Below the pieces are notes generated by a model. That model did no database searches and was not told where the DNA came from. It was given only the letters and a program-made list of their open reading frames with translations. From Saccharomycopsis malanga (lineage: Eukaryota > Ascomycota > Saccharomycetes > Ascoideales > Saccharomycopsidaceae), in assembly GCA_004014935.1 (NCBI GenBank), contig CP025322.1, positions 3,162,001 to 3,226,000 of the forward strand: 64,000 nt of DNA. The letters are read 5' to 3'. Position 1 is the stretch's first letter; every line of letters starts with the position of its first letter. Shown piece after piece: positions 8,948 through 21,371 of this stretch. The translations under genes were made by a program, and so were the position numbers.

Positions 8948-10789
8948 TTAAGCAGTGGCCACACCATAAGCAGCCATCATTTCGTTGAGTTTGGAGCTCC
9001 AGTAAGGTTCTTGTTTGATACGGGCTTGCATTTTAGCAGCCTCGGCGAAACTGATGGCCTGTATTTTTTCCTCGCCAGTTCTGGCCAATTTAGATGATTC
9101 TTCAAAGAGTTTGATGGCTTCGTTGACATTATCTTGTTGCAACTTGATTTGGGCCAAGGTGACTCTGGCCAACTCGGACTTTGGGTCCTCGTCGCAGGCT
9201 TTTTGCAAGACTAGGCCGGCCTCTTTGAACTTGTCCTCGCCCTGTCTGGACAAAATGGAAGCTTTGTTGACAAGGGGGACAACACCGATTGTTATGAATC
9301 CAGAGGCTTGCTGCAAACGGTAGGAAATGTCGAACTGATCGATGGCTTCATCAAGCTTTCCGCTGTCGGCCAAGATTTCGCCGTGGTAGTTTGGGATTTC
9401 GGCAGAAGTAGGGAACCGTTTCTTTGCTTCAGCAAACTTCTTCTCAGCAAGATCAGCGTTGCCTTTTCTGTACGCGATACAAGCCAATTGGATGTAGGCG
9501 TACACGTTATCTGGGTTGAGTTCCTTGGCAGTAGAGAAGTGTTCTTCGGCCTTGGCCAAATCGTTGATTAAGTAGAACATCTGGCCCTTATGGTAGTATG
9601 CGTCGTAGTTCTTTGGGTCCTGGGCAATGGCCTTGTCGAAGAAACTAATTGCTTCTTCAAAAGAGCCCTTGTCAGCGGAAATCAAGGCCTTGAGAATATA
9701 CACGCGCGGTCTAGCGTTCAACGCTTCGGCCTTGTCCAAGTCGAGCAACGCTTCGGCAGAAATGTTTTTCAAAAACTTGAAAGCACCAGAGTATTCCAAG
9801 GCAAGAGCCAACTTGTTTGCATCAGCGTGGTCCTTGGAAATGTCGCCATAGGCAGCAATTGCTTGGTTGAAATACGAATCGGCCAAATCGTACGACTCAG
9901 CGTTGGACTCGTTGACTTTTTCCAAAGCCTGGAGCAAAAACTCGTCGCCAGAACCCTTTTCTACATGTTCCTTGTCTAAACCAGGGACGTCTGTTTCGGA
10001 TTTGAACGCACCCAAGAACGAAGCAATAGAAGAAGCTGACGGCAACGAAGGAACGTTGCTTTTGAGCTGTTCCTTGAACAAGTTTTCAGAATGCTGTCTC
10101 AAGTTTCTCTCCAAAACTGGCTCGATGTTTTTGCTGTCGAATCCTCCACAGATAGTCAAACAGGTCAAGTCGAACATGGCATCTGTGTATCTTCCCAATT
10201 TTTCGTTGGCTGTGGCCCGTCTCAACAAACACTTGCTGTAGTCTGGCTTGATTTTGAGTGCTGCGGTGGTATCTTCCACAACTTTGTCAAACTTCTCCTC
10301 AGAAGCATAACACGCAGATCTGTTGGAATAAAACACTGGATCAGGTTTAACGGTCAAAGCAGCAGTGTAATATGCAATTGCAACTGGGAAATCCTTCTTT
10401 TTGAACGCAACATTGCCTTCTTCCTTCAAAACTAACGAAACTCTCTCCTTCTTGTCTTCAGACAACGACTTCACATACTCTTCGTCAACAGCCGGCAAAC
10501 CCTCTGCATTTGTAGGATACGACGCACCTTCTGCGCTCTTGCCGCCTTCCTTCTCGTTGTTGCTCTGCTTCTTCTTGCTTCTTCTCTTCTTGTTCTTCTT
10601 TGCAAGAGCAGACAACGGCTTCTCAGCCCCAGTTCCAGACTCCACACCCGCCAGTTGCCGCGCACTATACACAATATACCCAGCAGCACCTGCTGCCACC
10701 ACACCCGCGGCCGTCAACGCAATCTTGTGCTTCTGGACAAACCGCCACACAGTGTTGGAAGCATTGTCAGCTTCAATAATTGGTGCCAT
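8948..10789 (-). CDS. TOM70: mitochondrial preprotein import receptor Tom70
   Basis: Tom70 is an outer-membrane TOM-complex receptor for carrier-type precursors delivered by Hsp70/Hsp90. The 613-residue protein has an N-terminal membrane anchor near residues 23-43 (IALTAAGVVAAGAAGYIVYS) followed by a basic, lysine-rich linker. TPR repeats follow from about residue 115 to the end: the chaperone-clamp TPRs (EGNAAFKKKDFPVAIAYY, VFYSNRSACY) and then the precursor-binding set (AYYHKGQMFYLINDLAKAEEHF). Length matches the family (617 in S. cerevisiae). A GTG-initiated extension to 10825 is open, but the ATG at 10789 leaves the anchor near the N terminus, as in known Tom70. Confidence 0.95.
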   Translation of the reverse strand: MAPIIEADNASNTVWRFVQKHKIALTAAGVVAAGAAGYIVYSARQLAGVESGTGAEKPLSALAKKNKKRRSKKKQSNNEKEGGKSAEGASYPTNAEGLPAVDEEYVKSLSEDKKERVSLVLKEEGNVAFKKKDFPVAIAYYTAALTVKPDPVFYSNRSACYASEEKFDKVVEDTTAALKIKPDYSKCLLRRATANEKLGRYTDAMFDLTCLTICGGFDSKNIEPVLERNLRQHSENLFKEQLKSNVPSLPSASSIASFLGAFKSETDVPGLDKEHVEKGSGDEFLLQALEKVNESNAESYDLADSYFNQAIAAYGDISKDHADANKLALALEYSGAFKFLKNISAEALLDLDKAEALNARPRVYILKALISADKGSFEEAISFFDKAIAQDPKNYDAYYHKGQMFYLINDLAKAEEHFSTAKELNPDNVYAYIQLACIAYRKGNADLAEKKFAEAKKRFPTSAEIPNYHGEILADSGKLDEAIDQFDISYRLQQASGFITIGVVPLVNKASILSRQGEDKFKEAGLVLQKACDEDPKSELARVTLAQIKLQQDNVNEAIKLFEESSKLARTGEEKIQAISFAEAAKMQARIKQEPYWSSKLNEMMAAYGVATA

Positions 10790-11148
10790 TCTTCCGTTAT
10801 AATGAAAAATCCCAAAAATAGCCACTTTTCCAATTCAATCGCTACTGTAACAATTAACCCGCTATCCGTGATCCACTATTCAAGCGTCGCGCAGTAACAA
10901 ATGTATATATCAAATCAGAAAAGTCGCTTCAACTCAATTAGCGCTTATTCTAAGCAAACATTTTCCATTTTCCTCCTACATTTTCTATCACCCTCAGTTT
11001 TTGCCTCTCAACGAAATTTCGACGCAACCCATTACCCGGCTCGCAAATTTTTGAGCAGCGGGGCTCCCAATGTGGTGCGATTAGCAGGTTGTGTGTATAA
11101 TACTGATGTATGGCTGGGTTGTATGAAAACATAGCAAAGGCTTGTACG
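10790..11148. other. intergenic, TOM70 upstream region
   Basis: This is the TOM70 promoter region. It is AT-rich with occasional GC patches (AGCGGGGCTCCCAATG near 11055). No gene or known site was recognised. Confidence 0.35.
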
Positions 11149-11249
11149 CAACACGGGTTCGATTCCCCTCAAAACACTTTTACTCGCTGCTTTTTACCAT
11201 GAAACTGATATGTACTGAGCTTGAAATATAAGATTATTATTATTATTTT
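11149..11249 (+). mobile_element. SINE fragment with internal deletion, plus orientation
   Basis: Box B (CACGGGTTCGATTCCCC) is followed by CACTTTTACTCGCTGCTTTTTACCATG, which joins directly to GAAACTGATATGTACTGAGC and TTGAAATATAAG(ATT)n. The central body is missing, the same kind of internal deletion as the copy at 20327-20402. Confidence 0.85.
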
Positions 11250-11827
11250 AATCGACTCAACCTTGAATTTTTTAGGTTTTTTTCAATCCGAAAGTCATCA
11301 AAAACTAATTCTTTCAACTTTAGCCAAGCCTTTACCTTAACGGATTTCAGCTCCTAAGTATTGATTTTGGCAAATGCTTTTCTCAAAGTTCTAAGTCTGT
11401 ATTGTCTAGCTAATATACATGATTATTTAATCAATCAACAAATATTAGCTAAATTAGGAGCATTCCTACAAACTGAATAATAATATCTAATTATATCAAC
11501 ATGACCAAAATTTACTAGGGTACCTTCAAAAGTATCTCTTCAACGATATTTAAAGTTTAAAATGCTATTCTATATCTAATTATTTATTGATGATCAAAGT
11601 ACAATGAGAGACGTGCTTTTTTTACGTCTAGATATAATTTCATTATATTCAAATGTAGTTTAACAAATTATGGTTCAATTCAGTATCGACAAGTAATTAT
11701 TTAACAATATACAAGTGTGTCAAATAAGTGTAGTTTTTACTCAAAAACACTTGAAATTTTCCTTTCTACAATTTTACATTATATGAAACTTTCAGTATTT
11801 TGTAAAAAGCTTTTTTTCCTAAAATAA
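11250..11827. other. AT-rich intergenic stretch
   Basis: About 580 bp lies between two SINE copies with no ORF, repeat or recognised site. Confidence 0.4.
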
Positions 11828-11958
11828 AATGAATAATAATATTAATGTCTTATATTTCAAGCCTAGTAAAAGTGTCGTCTTGGGAATCGAACCCGTATTC
11901 CTATTAGGTCTTGTTTTTTCTCTTCTCCGAGAGCTCTGACCACTGAGCCAAGTGGCTA
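11828..11958 (-). mobile_element. SINE copy, minus orientation, internally deleted
   Basis: A short AAT tail is followed by CTTATATTTCAAGCCTAGTA, which joins directly to AAAGTGTCGTCTTGGGAATCGAACCCG (box B reversed) and CTCTGACCACTGAGCCAAGTGGC (head with box A reversed). Both pol III boxes are intact but the body is deleted. Confidence 0.88.
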
Positions 11959-12085
11959 TTGCATCTTATTAGACAAAAGCAAATTAAACGTTTACGGAAA
12001 GAAAGAGTAATAATATCATCATTGAATAGTCTAAAAATATGTAGTAAAGTAGAATTCTAAATAAAATTGTCAAACAACTTGGTAA

Positions 12086-13285
12086 TTACCTAACGTTTTT
12101 GAGAATATCGTTAATAATCAATTCACTAGTGGTATTTGGATCTTCAAAACCATTAAAGTTTAGATTGGAATAATTATTCTTCCGGTCGAAAAAAGTAGAC
12201 CTGTTTGGGGTGGAGAAAGAACCATTATCATATTTAATATCCAGACGATTATGGTCAAACATTTGATTCTGAGTTTGGTTGTAATTGGCTGGGAAAGTGG
12301 TTTGTGTTTGGCTGTTTACAAAGATTTGATTTTTGTTAAGCAGATGGTTGGCATCCGCTTCTTCTTCTTCTGTTTCCCTGGCTTCTGCCATCAAAGGTTC
12401 GATACACATCCAACCAGTTTCTGTTCTGAAATGTCTTCCCAAGGCATCTGCTCTGGCAAACTTTTTGTTGCATCCCCATCTGGTTTTTCCATTCTTGAGG
12501 AAGCCTCCACAGCTAAACTTTTTGGATCCCTCATGTAGCAACTCATGTCGTTTATTGTCGTGTCCTCTGGTGAATTTTCGCCCGCAAAACTTGCAAGAAA
12601 ATGGCTTTTCTGTAGAATGGGACTTTAAATGTGATCTCAAGTTATATGGACGGTGAAACACCTTCTCACATTGGTCGCAAGGGTAGTTTTTGCCAGTGGC
12701 TTCATAACTGGAGCTCGCTGGTTTCTTTCTTTTCCTACGAGGCGTTATACCGTTGTCAAAGGCAGCAGAGGCCTCGGCAGAGGCAATAGCAGCACTAACA
12801 GCAGCTTTCAGGGTGCCCATGTTACTATTCTGTTTAGAATTGTTGTCAAAGCCGGTTTTAGGACTTTCCGACTTATTCAAGCCTAAATCCGGATACAAAA
12901 CACTATTTTGCATTGGCGATAGTTGATATGGTGAATTGCCTGCAGACACCGAGCTGCCGGAGGTACTTGGGTTGATATTATTTTGAAAAATGTCCTGAAA
13001 ACGCTGCAACTCCGAGCTGTAATTGTAATTAAATGATGTTTGAAGAGGCCGCATGAAGCCATTATTGTAGTTATTTTGAATGCTCTGGTTAACATTGTGG
13101 CCATACCCAGTATTCGGACTTGCATTATACCGGTTAATACTGTAATTAATTCCTTCTACTTGAATATTATAGCTATTTTGGCTATTGACAGCAATGCTAA
13201 TAGAAGAGAGCAGAGTCTGAGCCTCGGGTGCCTCCGGAAAGATGTCCTTATTAACAGGAACCTTTGTGAGGTTGTTACCATCCAT
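12086..13285 (-). CDS. CRZ1: C2H2 zinc-finger transcription factor, Crz1-like
   Basis: Crz1 is the calcineurin-activated nuclear factor that answers calcium, ion and cell-wall stress. The 399-residue protein has an Asn/Gln/Ser-rich N-terminal half and a zinc-finger block at about 199-295: [38 protein letters not shown], then CGGFLKN...[15 protein letters not shown] ending RTETGW. The third, atypical finger and the [13 protein letters not shown] motif are the Crz1/Prz1 signature. It is shorter than S. cerevisiae Crz1 (678), mostly in the activation region, and I see no convincing PxIxIT calcineurin-docking motif. A TGCAT-rich cluster lies at 13443-13492 upstream. Orthology is likely from the fingers; calcineurin control is inferred. 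Confidence 0.78.
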   Translation of the reverse strand: MDGNNLTKVPVNKDIFPEAPEAQTLLSSISIAVNSQNSYNIQVEGINYSINRYNASPNTGYGHNVNQSIQNNYNNGFMRPLQTSFNYNYSSELQRFQDIFQNNINPSTSGSSVSAGNSPYQLSPMQNSVLYPDLGLNKSESPKTGFDNNSKQNSNMGTLKAAVSAAIASAEASAAFDNGITPRRKRKKPASSSYEATGKNYPCDQCEKVFHRPYNLRSHLKSHSTEKPFSCKFCGRKFTRGHDNKRHELLHEGSKKFSCGGFLKNGKTRWGCNKKFARADALGRHFRTETGWMCIEPLMAEARETEEEEADANHLLNKNQIFVNSQTQTTFPANYNQTQNQMFDHNRLDIKYDNGSFSTPNRSTFFDRKNNYSNLNFNGFEDPNTTSELIINDILKNVR

Positions 13286-14291
13286 GGTGTAAGTTAATAC
13301 GTAATAAATCGAGATAATTAATCAATTACTCTATATATTTTACGACAAGGAGAAAACCCAGTGTCAATCCGACATTAGAGGAGTCTACCGAGCTTACTAT
13401 ATATACTCGGCATTTGACATGCAAGTTGAATGCCGAGGCGCAGCTGCACGCACGATGCAAGCTGCTCGCCAATGCATTGTATTGCATGCAATTGCCGAAA
13501 GTCAATAGGGCCCAAACCATTATTGTTAATCAACTTCTCCAGAGTGAATAACTGTCAAGCAAAAGTTACAATGCTCCCATTTTTGTGGAAAGTAGCCCAT
13601 CATTGTAGAATTGTCAATAGCTGATTGTGCGTTACGCTTAGAAACATAGAAGCAGTCGTTGTTTCTTGCCTCGAAATATAGTTACAAGGTAATATGAAAG
13701 GGGCTGAAAGGAAATAAAGGAGAAAAAAAAAAGAAAGATTTTGCAAAAATTGTGACAAAAGATTCGATTTACTCTATTGAAAAACTGTTACAAAATGTCT
13801 TGACTAGATATAACTAGTCAAGAACAGATACGTTCCTCCATTTGATGTGCATTCTCTTTTTTGGTGTATTCTGTTTTACTATTTTCCGTTAAATGAGCAA
13901 ATATTGGCCGGGATTTTACCATTCGCCGCTGAATAGTAGGTAATTCCACTTTATAGTTCACGGGTGTTTAGCTTATCACCGTAAGTACCTCTTGTGCAGT
14001 TTGCAGGACTTGCTGGAAACTAATATATGGACACCATTATAAGCAGTTATAAGGAATGTATTGAGAAAAATAGTAAATGGTTGCATTTAAACTTACTGCT
14101 AATGTTTGTGAATAATAAAGAAGACTTGGAGAACTGCGTATTTTATGATAAATTTTGATAGAATAAACAAACAAGAAAAAAGTAAAAATTGGGCGTAAAA
14201 TTGGGCGTAAAATTGTACTGTAATAATTAAGGATACGTCTATATACATTCAACTTTTGGTATACTCAACAAGCTTGATATTGTAGAGCCTG
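13286..14291. other. intergenic, CRZ1-like upstream region
   Basis: No gene is seen. At 13443-13492 TGCA/GCAT words are dense (GCACGATGCAAGC, CCAATGCATTGTATTGCATG), about 160-210 bp upstream of the Crz1-like start. The rest is AT-rich. Confidence 0.4.
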
Positions 14292-14469
14292 CCACTGGGC
14301 CATTTGGCTCAGTGGTCAGCGCTCTCGGAAAAGAGAAAAAAGACCTAACAGGAACATGGGTGAGAATATTATTATGGGCATTGATGGGTTTTTCCCATTA
14401 GGGTTTACCAAGTCTCTCAGACATAGGGCGTATATACTAAACTAATGTGTACTGGGCTTGAAATATAAG

Positions 14470-14560
<91 letters not shown>
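14292..14560 (+). mobile_element. SINE copy with 90-bp (ATT)n tail, plus orientation
   Basis: It starts CCACTGGGCCATTTGGCTCAG (box A) and runs GTGGTCAGCGCTCTCGG and AAAAAGACCTAACAGGAAC. It then skips box B and most of the body and resumes at GGGTTTACCAAGTCTCTCAG and ACTGGGCTTGAAATATAAGA, followed by about 30 uninterrupted ATT units (14471-14560). Translation of such tails gives polyisoleucine ORFs that are not genes. Confidence 0.9.
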
Positions 14561-14562
<2 letters not shown>

Positions 14563-14604
14563 TATTTACTACCTATAATCTGTTTCAAACTACTAGCACA
14601 TACA

Positions 14605-14868
14605 CAGAAAAGAGAAAAAAGACCTAACAGGAACACGGGTTCGATTCCCAAGACGACACTTTTACTCGCTGCTTTTTACGATGCTGAACGTGAATTCACA
14701 GGCAAGTGCAACTGTCTGAAAGATGGCCTAGACCAAAGTCTACTTACTGTTCAATTGAGTGACAGAATTATGGAGTTTTTTGGGTTTTACCAAGTTCCCT
14801 TAGACATAGCGTGTATATAAGAAAGTGATATGTACTGGGCTTGAAATGTATGATATTATTATTATTAG
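14605..14868 (+). mobile_element. 5'-truncated SINE copy, plus orientation
   Basis: It starts within the tRNA-like head (AGAAAAGAGAAAAAAGACC). It keeps box B (CACGGGTTCGATTCCCA), CGACACTTTTACTCGCTGC, CAGGCAAGTGCAACTGTCTG, the CCTAGACCAAAGTCTA arm and the complete 3' end with a short ATT tail. It lies 44 bp past the tail of the preceding copy. Confidence 0.9.
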
Positions 14869-14887
14869 AGTCATAATCTAATCATAA

Positions 14888-14953
14888 ACTGACTATAAAC
14901 TGACTATAAACTGACTATAAACTGACTATAAACTGACTATAAACTGACTATAA
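14888..14953. repeat. 11-bp tandem repeat, six exact units
   Basis: ACTGACTATAA is repeated six times without change, directly after the SINE tail, then decays into CTAATCATAATCTAACTATAA. Confidence 0.95.
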
Positions 14954-15009
14954 TCTAATCATAATCTAACTATAATCTAATAAGAGTTAGTACAACTTGG
15001 ACGAGGCGA

Positions 15010-15114
15010 TCTTTCAGACAGTTAAAGTTGCTTGATCGATATTGAAAAAATGTTCGTCTTAAGAATCGAACCCAGACCACTGAGCCATACTGCCCAGCCA
15101 TACGGCCCAATGGC
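15010..15114 (-). mobile_element. SINE 5'-half fragment, minus orientation
   Basis: TCTTTCAGACAGTTAAAGTTGC, GTTCGTCTTAAGAATCGAACCC (box B reversed) and GACCACTGAGCCATACTGCCC (box A head reversed) are present, with a second decayed head-like copy, CAGCCATACGGCCC, next to it. The 3' end and tail are missing. Confidence 0.8.
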
Positions 15115-15240
15115 TAATAGGTTAGTTTATTTTGAGAAAAGAGAGTTTAAATTTTACATCAAAACGTATAGATAAAGCCATTTTTGAGTAAAATCTTTAT
15201 ATAGTATGATACTTGAAAACTAATATATTGAATTAACATT

Positions 15241-15292
15241 TAGCACATTTAAGCAACATTTGGCACATTTAAGCAACATTTAGCACAACATC
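15241..15292. repeat. 20-bp tandem repeat, 2.5 units
   Basis: TAGCACATTTAAGCAACATT at 15241-15260 is followed by a one-base variant at 15261-15280 and a partial unit. It lies about 40 bp past the end of ARO1, in its 3' flank. Confidence 0.85.
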
Positions 15293-15327
15293 TGGCAAAT
15301 TTCTACGGCACTTGCCTTTGGCAAGGC

Positions 15328-20040
<4,713 letters not shown>

Positions 20041-20072
20041 AGAAACAAAAAATTTCACCCATATTTCATCGG

Positions 20073-20080
20073 TCACGTGA
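20073..20080. promoter_or_regulatory. TCACGTGA palindrome before ARO1
   Basis: The full Cbf1-type octamer lies about 100 bp upstream of the ARO1 start, next to the Gcn4-type site. Confidence 0.4.
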
Positions 20081-20132
20081 TCAGCGTTTGGGCAGCCTAT
20101 TCTAAGAGACTGTTTACAACGATGATTGTTTA

Positions 20133-20195
20133 CTGAGTTGAATTTATAATAATAATAATCTTGTATTTCAAGCCCAGTACATCTGACTTGAATTT
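20133..20195 (-). mobile_element. tiny SINE 3'-end insertion with 13-bp target duplication
   Basis: Only 37 bp is inserted (20146-20182): a short AAT run and CTTGTATTTCAAGCCCAGTACAT, the last SINE bases reversed. It is flanked by CTGAGTTGAATTT (20133-20145) and CTGACTTGAATTT (20183-20195), 12/13 identical. This is what a strongly 5'-truncated target-primed insertion leaves. Confidence 0.82.
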
Positions 20196-20310
20196 TCAAA
20201 AAAATTATCTGGTAAATCTCATACAATATTACGAAATATAGGACTTGTAATTGAACCTTGAGGCGTACCTTTATCAGGTTTATAGTACGTTCCGTTACCT
20301 ATATATCCAG
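20196..20310 (-). pseudogene. group II intron-type reverse transcriptase fragment, distal part
   Basis: On the minus strand this encodes YYKPDKGTPQGSITSP, the conserved RT motif that precedes the YADD box in group II intron maturases such as those of fungal mitochondrial cox1 introns. It stops before the catalytic YADD motif, and a TGA lies inside the matching stretch (tryptophan in mitochondria, stop in the nucleus). Together with 20419-20749 it is most simply a nuclear insertion of mitochondrial intron DNA, separated from the other part by a SINE. Confidence 0.7.
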
Positions 20311-20418
20311 CTCTTAATAACTTATAATAATAATATCTTATATTTCAAGCCCAGTACATATCAGTTTCGTATATACTCGCAATGTCCATTTGGCCCAGTG
20401 CTCTCTTAATAACTTATA
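20311..20418 (-). mobile_element. internally deleted SINE with perfect 16-bp target duplication
   Basis: The insert is 20327-20402 (76 bp). Read on the minus strand it has the first 15 or so SINE bases (CACTGGGCCAAATGG) joined directly to the last 60 (ACATTGCGAGTATATACG to CTTGAAATATAAG and an ATT tail). The flanks 20311-20326 and 20403-20418 are identical (CTCTTAATAACTTATA). It sits inside the group II RT-like sequence, whose similarity resumes on either side. Confidence 0.95.
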
Positions 20419-20749
20419 GATTAAACTTATAAATGCAGGATCATCTATACGTTTGTATAATTGAGTCATTATAAGCTTATGTGAAATAGTATCGAAACAT
20501 TTTGAGATATCAGACTTAATATACCAGTTTACTGATGGGAATGTGTTTCTTGTAGATGAAATAGCATCATGCAATCCTCTCATACTTGGATCAAATATAG
20601 CAATTAACACCATATTTATGGCTTGTTGCACTATTTTTTCTCTAGGTGAACAAATACTTGGAGGACGTAGGCCCCCCTTAGGTTTAGGTATTTCAGTCCT
20701 ACGAGTAGGTTTAAATTTGAATTTACCTATTCCCAAGTCCTTTGAAAGG
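20419..20749 (-). pseudogene. group II intron-type reverse transcriptase fragment, proximal part
   Basis: The minus strand encodes an RT segment typical of group II intron maturases: KPTRRTEIPKPKGGLRP, SPREKIVQQAINMVL, IFDPSMRGLHDAISSTRN and NWYIKSDISKCFDTISHKLI. No start, no maturase (X) or endonuclease domain and no intron RNA domains are seen. A SINE in plus orientation abuts its 5' side. It is a relic, probably mitochondrial DNA moved to the nucleus; a nuclear group II-like RT gene is less likely because nothing else of it remains. Confidence 0.78.
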
Positions 20750-20931
20750 CCACTGGGCCATTTGGCTCAGTGGTCCGTGCTCTCGTAGAAGAGAAAAACA
20801 AGACCTAACAGGAACATGGGTGAGCCAACTATGATCAAAACATGATTGGGCTTTACCAAGTCCCCTTAGACATAGCGCGTATATACGAATCTGATATGTA
20901 CTGGGCTTGAAATATATGATATTATTATTTA
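20750..20931 (+). mobile_element. SINE copy, plus orientation, body shortened
   Basis: CCACTGGGCCATTTGGCTCAG (box A), TGCTCTCGTAGAAGAG and ACCTAACAGGAACATGGGTGAG are followed by ATGATTGGGCTTTACCAAG and the complete 3' end with a short ATT tail. Box B and the CTAGAC hairpin are deleted, as in the copy at 14292. It abuts the group II RT fragment. Confidence 0.9.
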
Positions 20932-21371
20932 ATAGTAAGCAATTGGGTCTTTTTCAAGACGAAATTTACAGCTACTGATCAACTTGCACTATATAGGCAT
21001 ATCACTTACAACTCGTAATATGTTCTATCTTTAAACAATAATAAGTAGTTGGGTCTTTTTTCCCTTTTCCAACAGCACCCCTGAGCCATACGGCCTATCA
21101 TGGCTTATTAGTTTGGCATCAATTAACAATTAATATACTCTAGTATGCACCACCATGCACCACCATGCATTGTCATGCCCCACCATGCTGACACGCACAG
21201 TGAAAAATTGGAATCAGTCATCATACATAGAGTCATAGTGATTGGTCCTGTTTGGTACAACTCCAATTAGTATTATAATACATTTTTATATAGTAAATTT
21301 TTCAGGAATTTCGAGAAACCAGTTTTTTTGGTCATTTTCCCCGGGGACAACTATTTTCAGCAATTTCCAGG
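20932..21371. other. intergenic, ACO1 upstream region
   Basis: It contains a minus-oriented SINE head remnant at about 21053-21096 (CCCTGAGCCATACGGCC) and, at 21144-21188, four ATGC(A)CCACC-type repeats rich in GCAT, about 190-230 bp upstream of the ACO1 start. No gene is seen. Confidence 0.5.
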
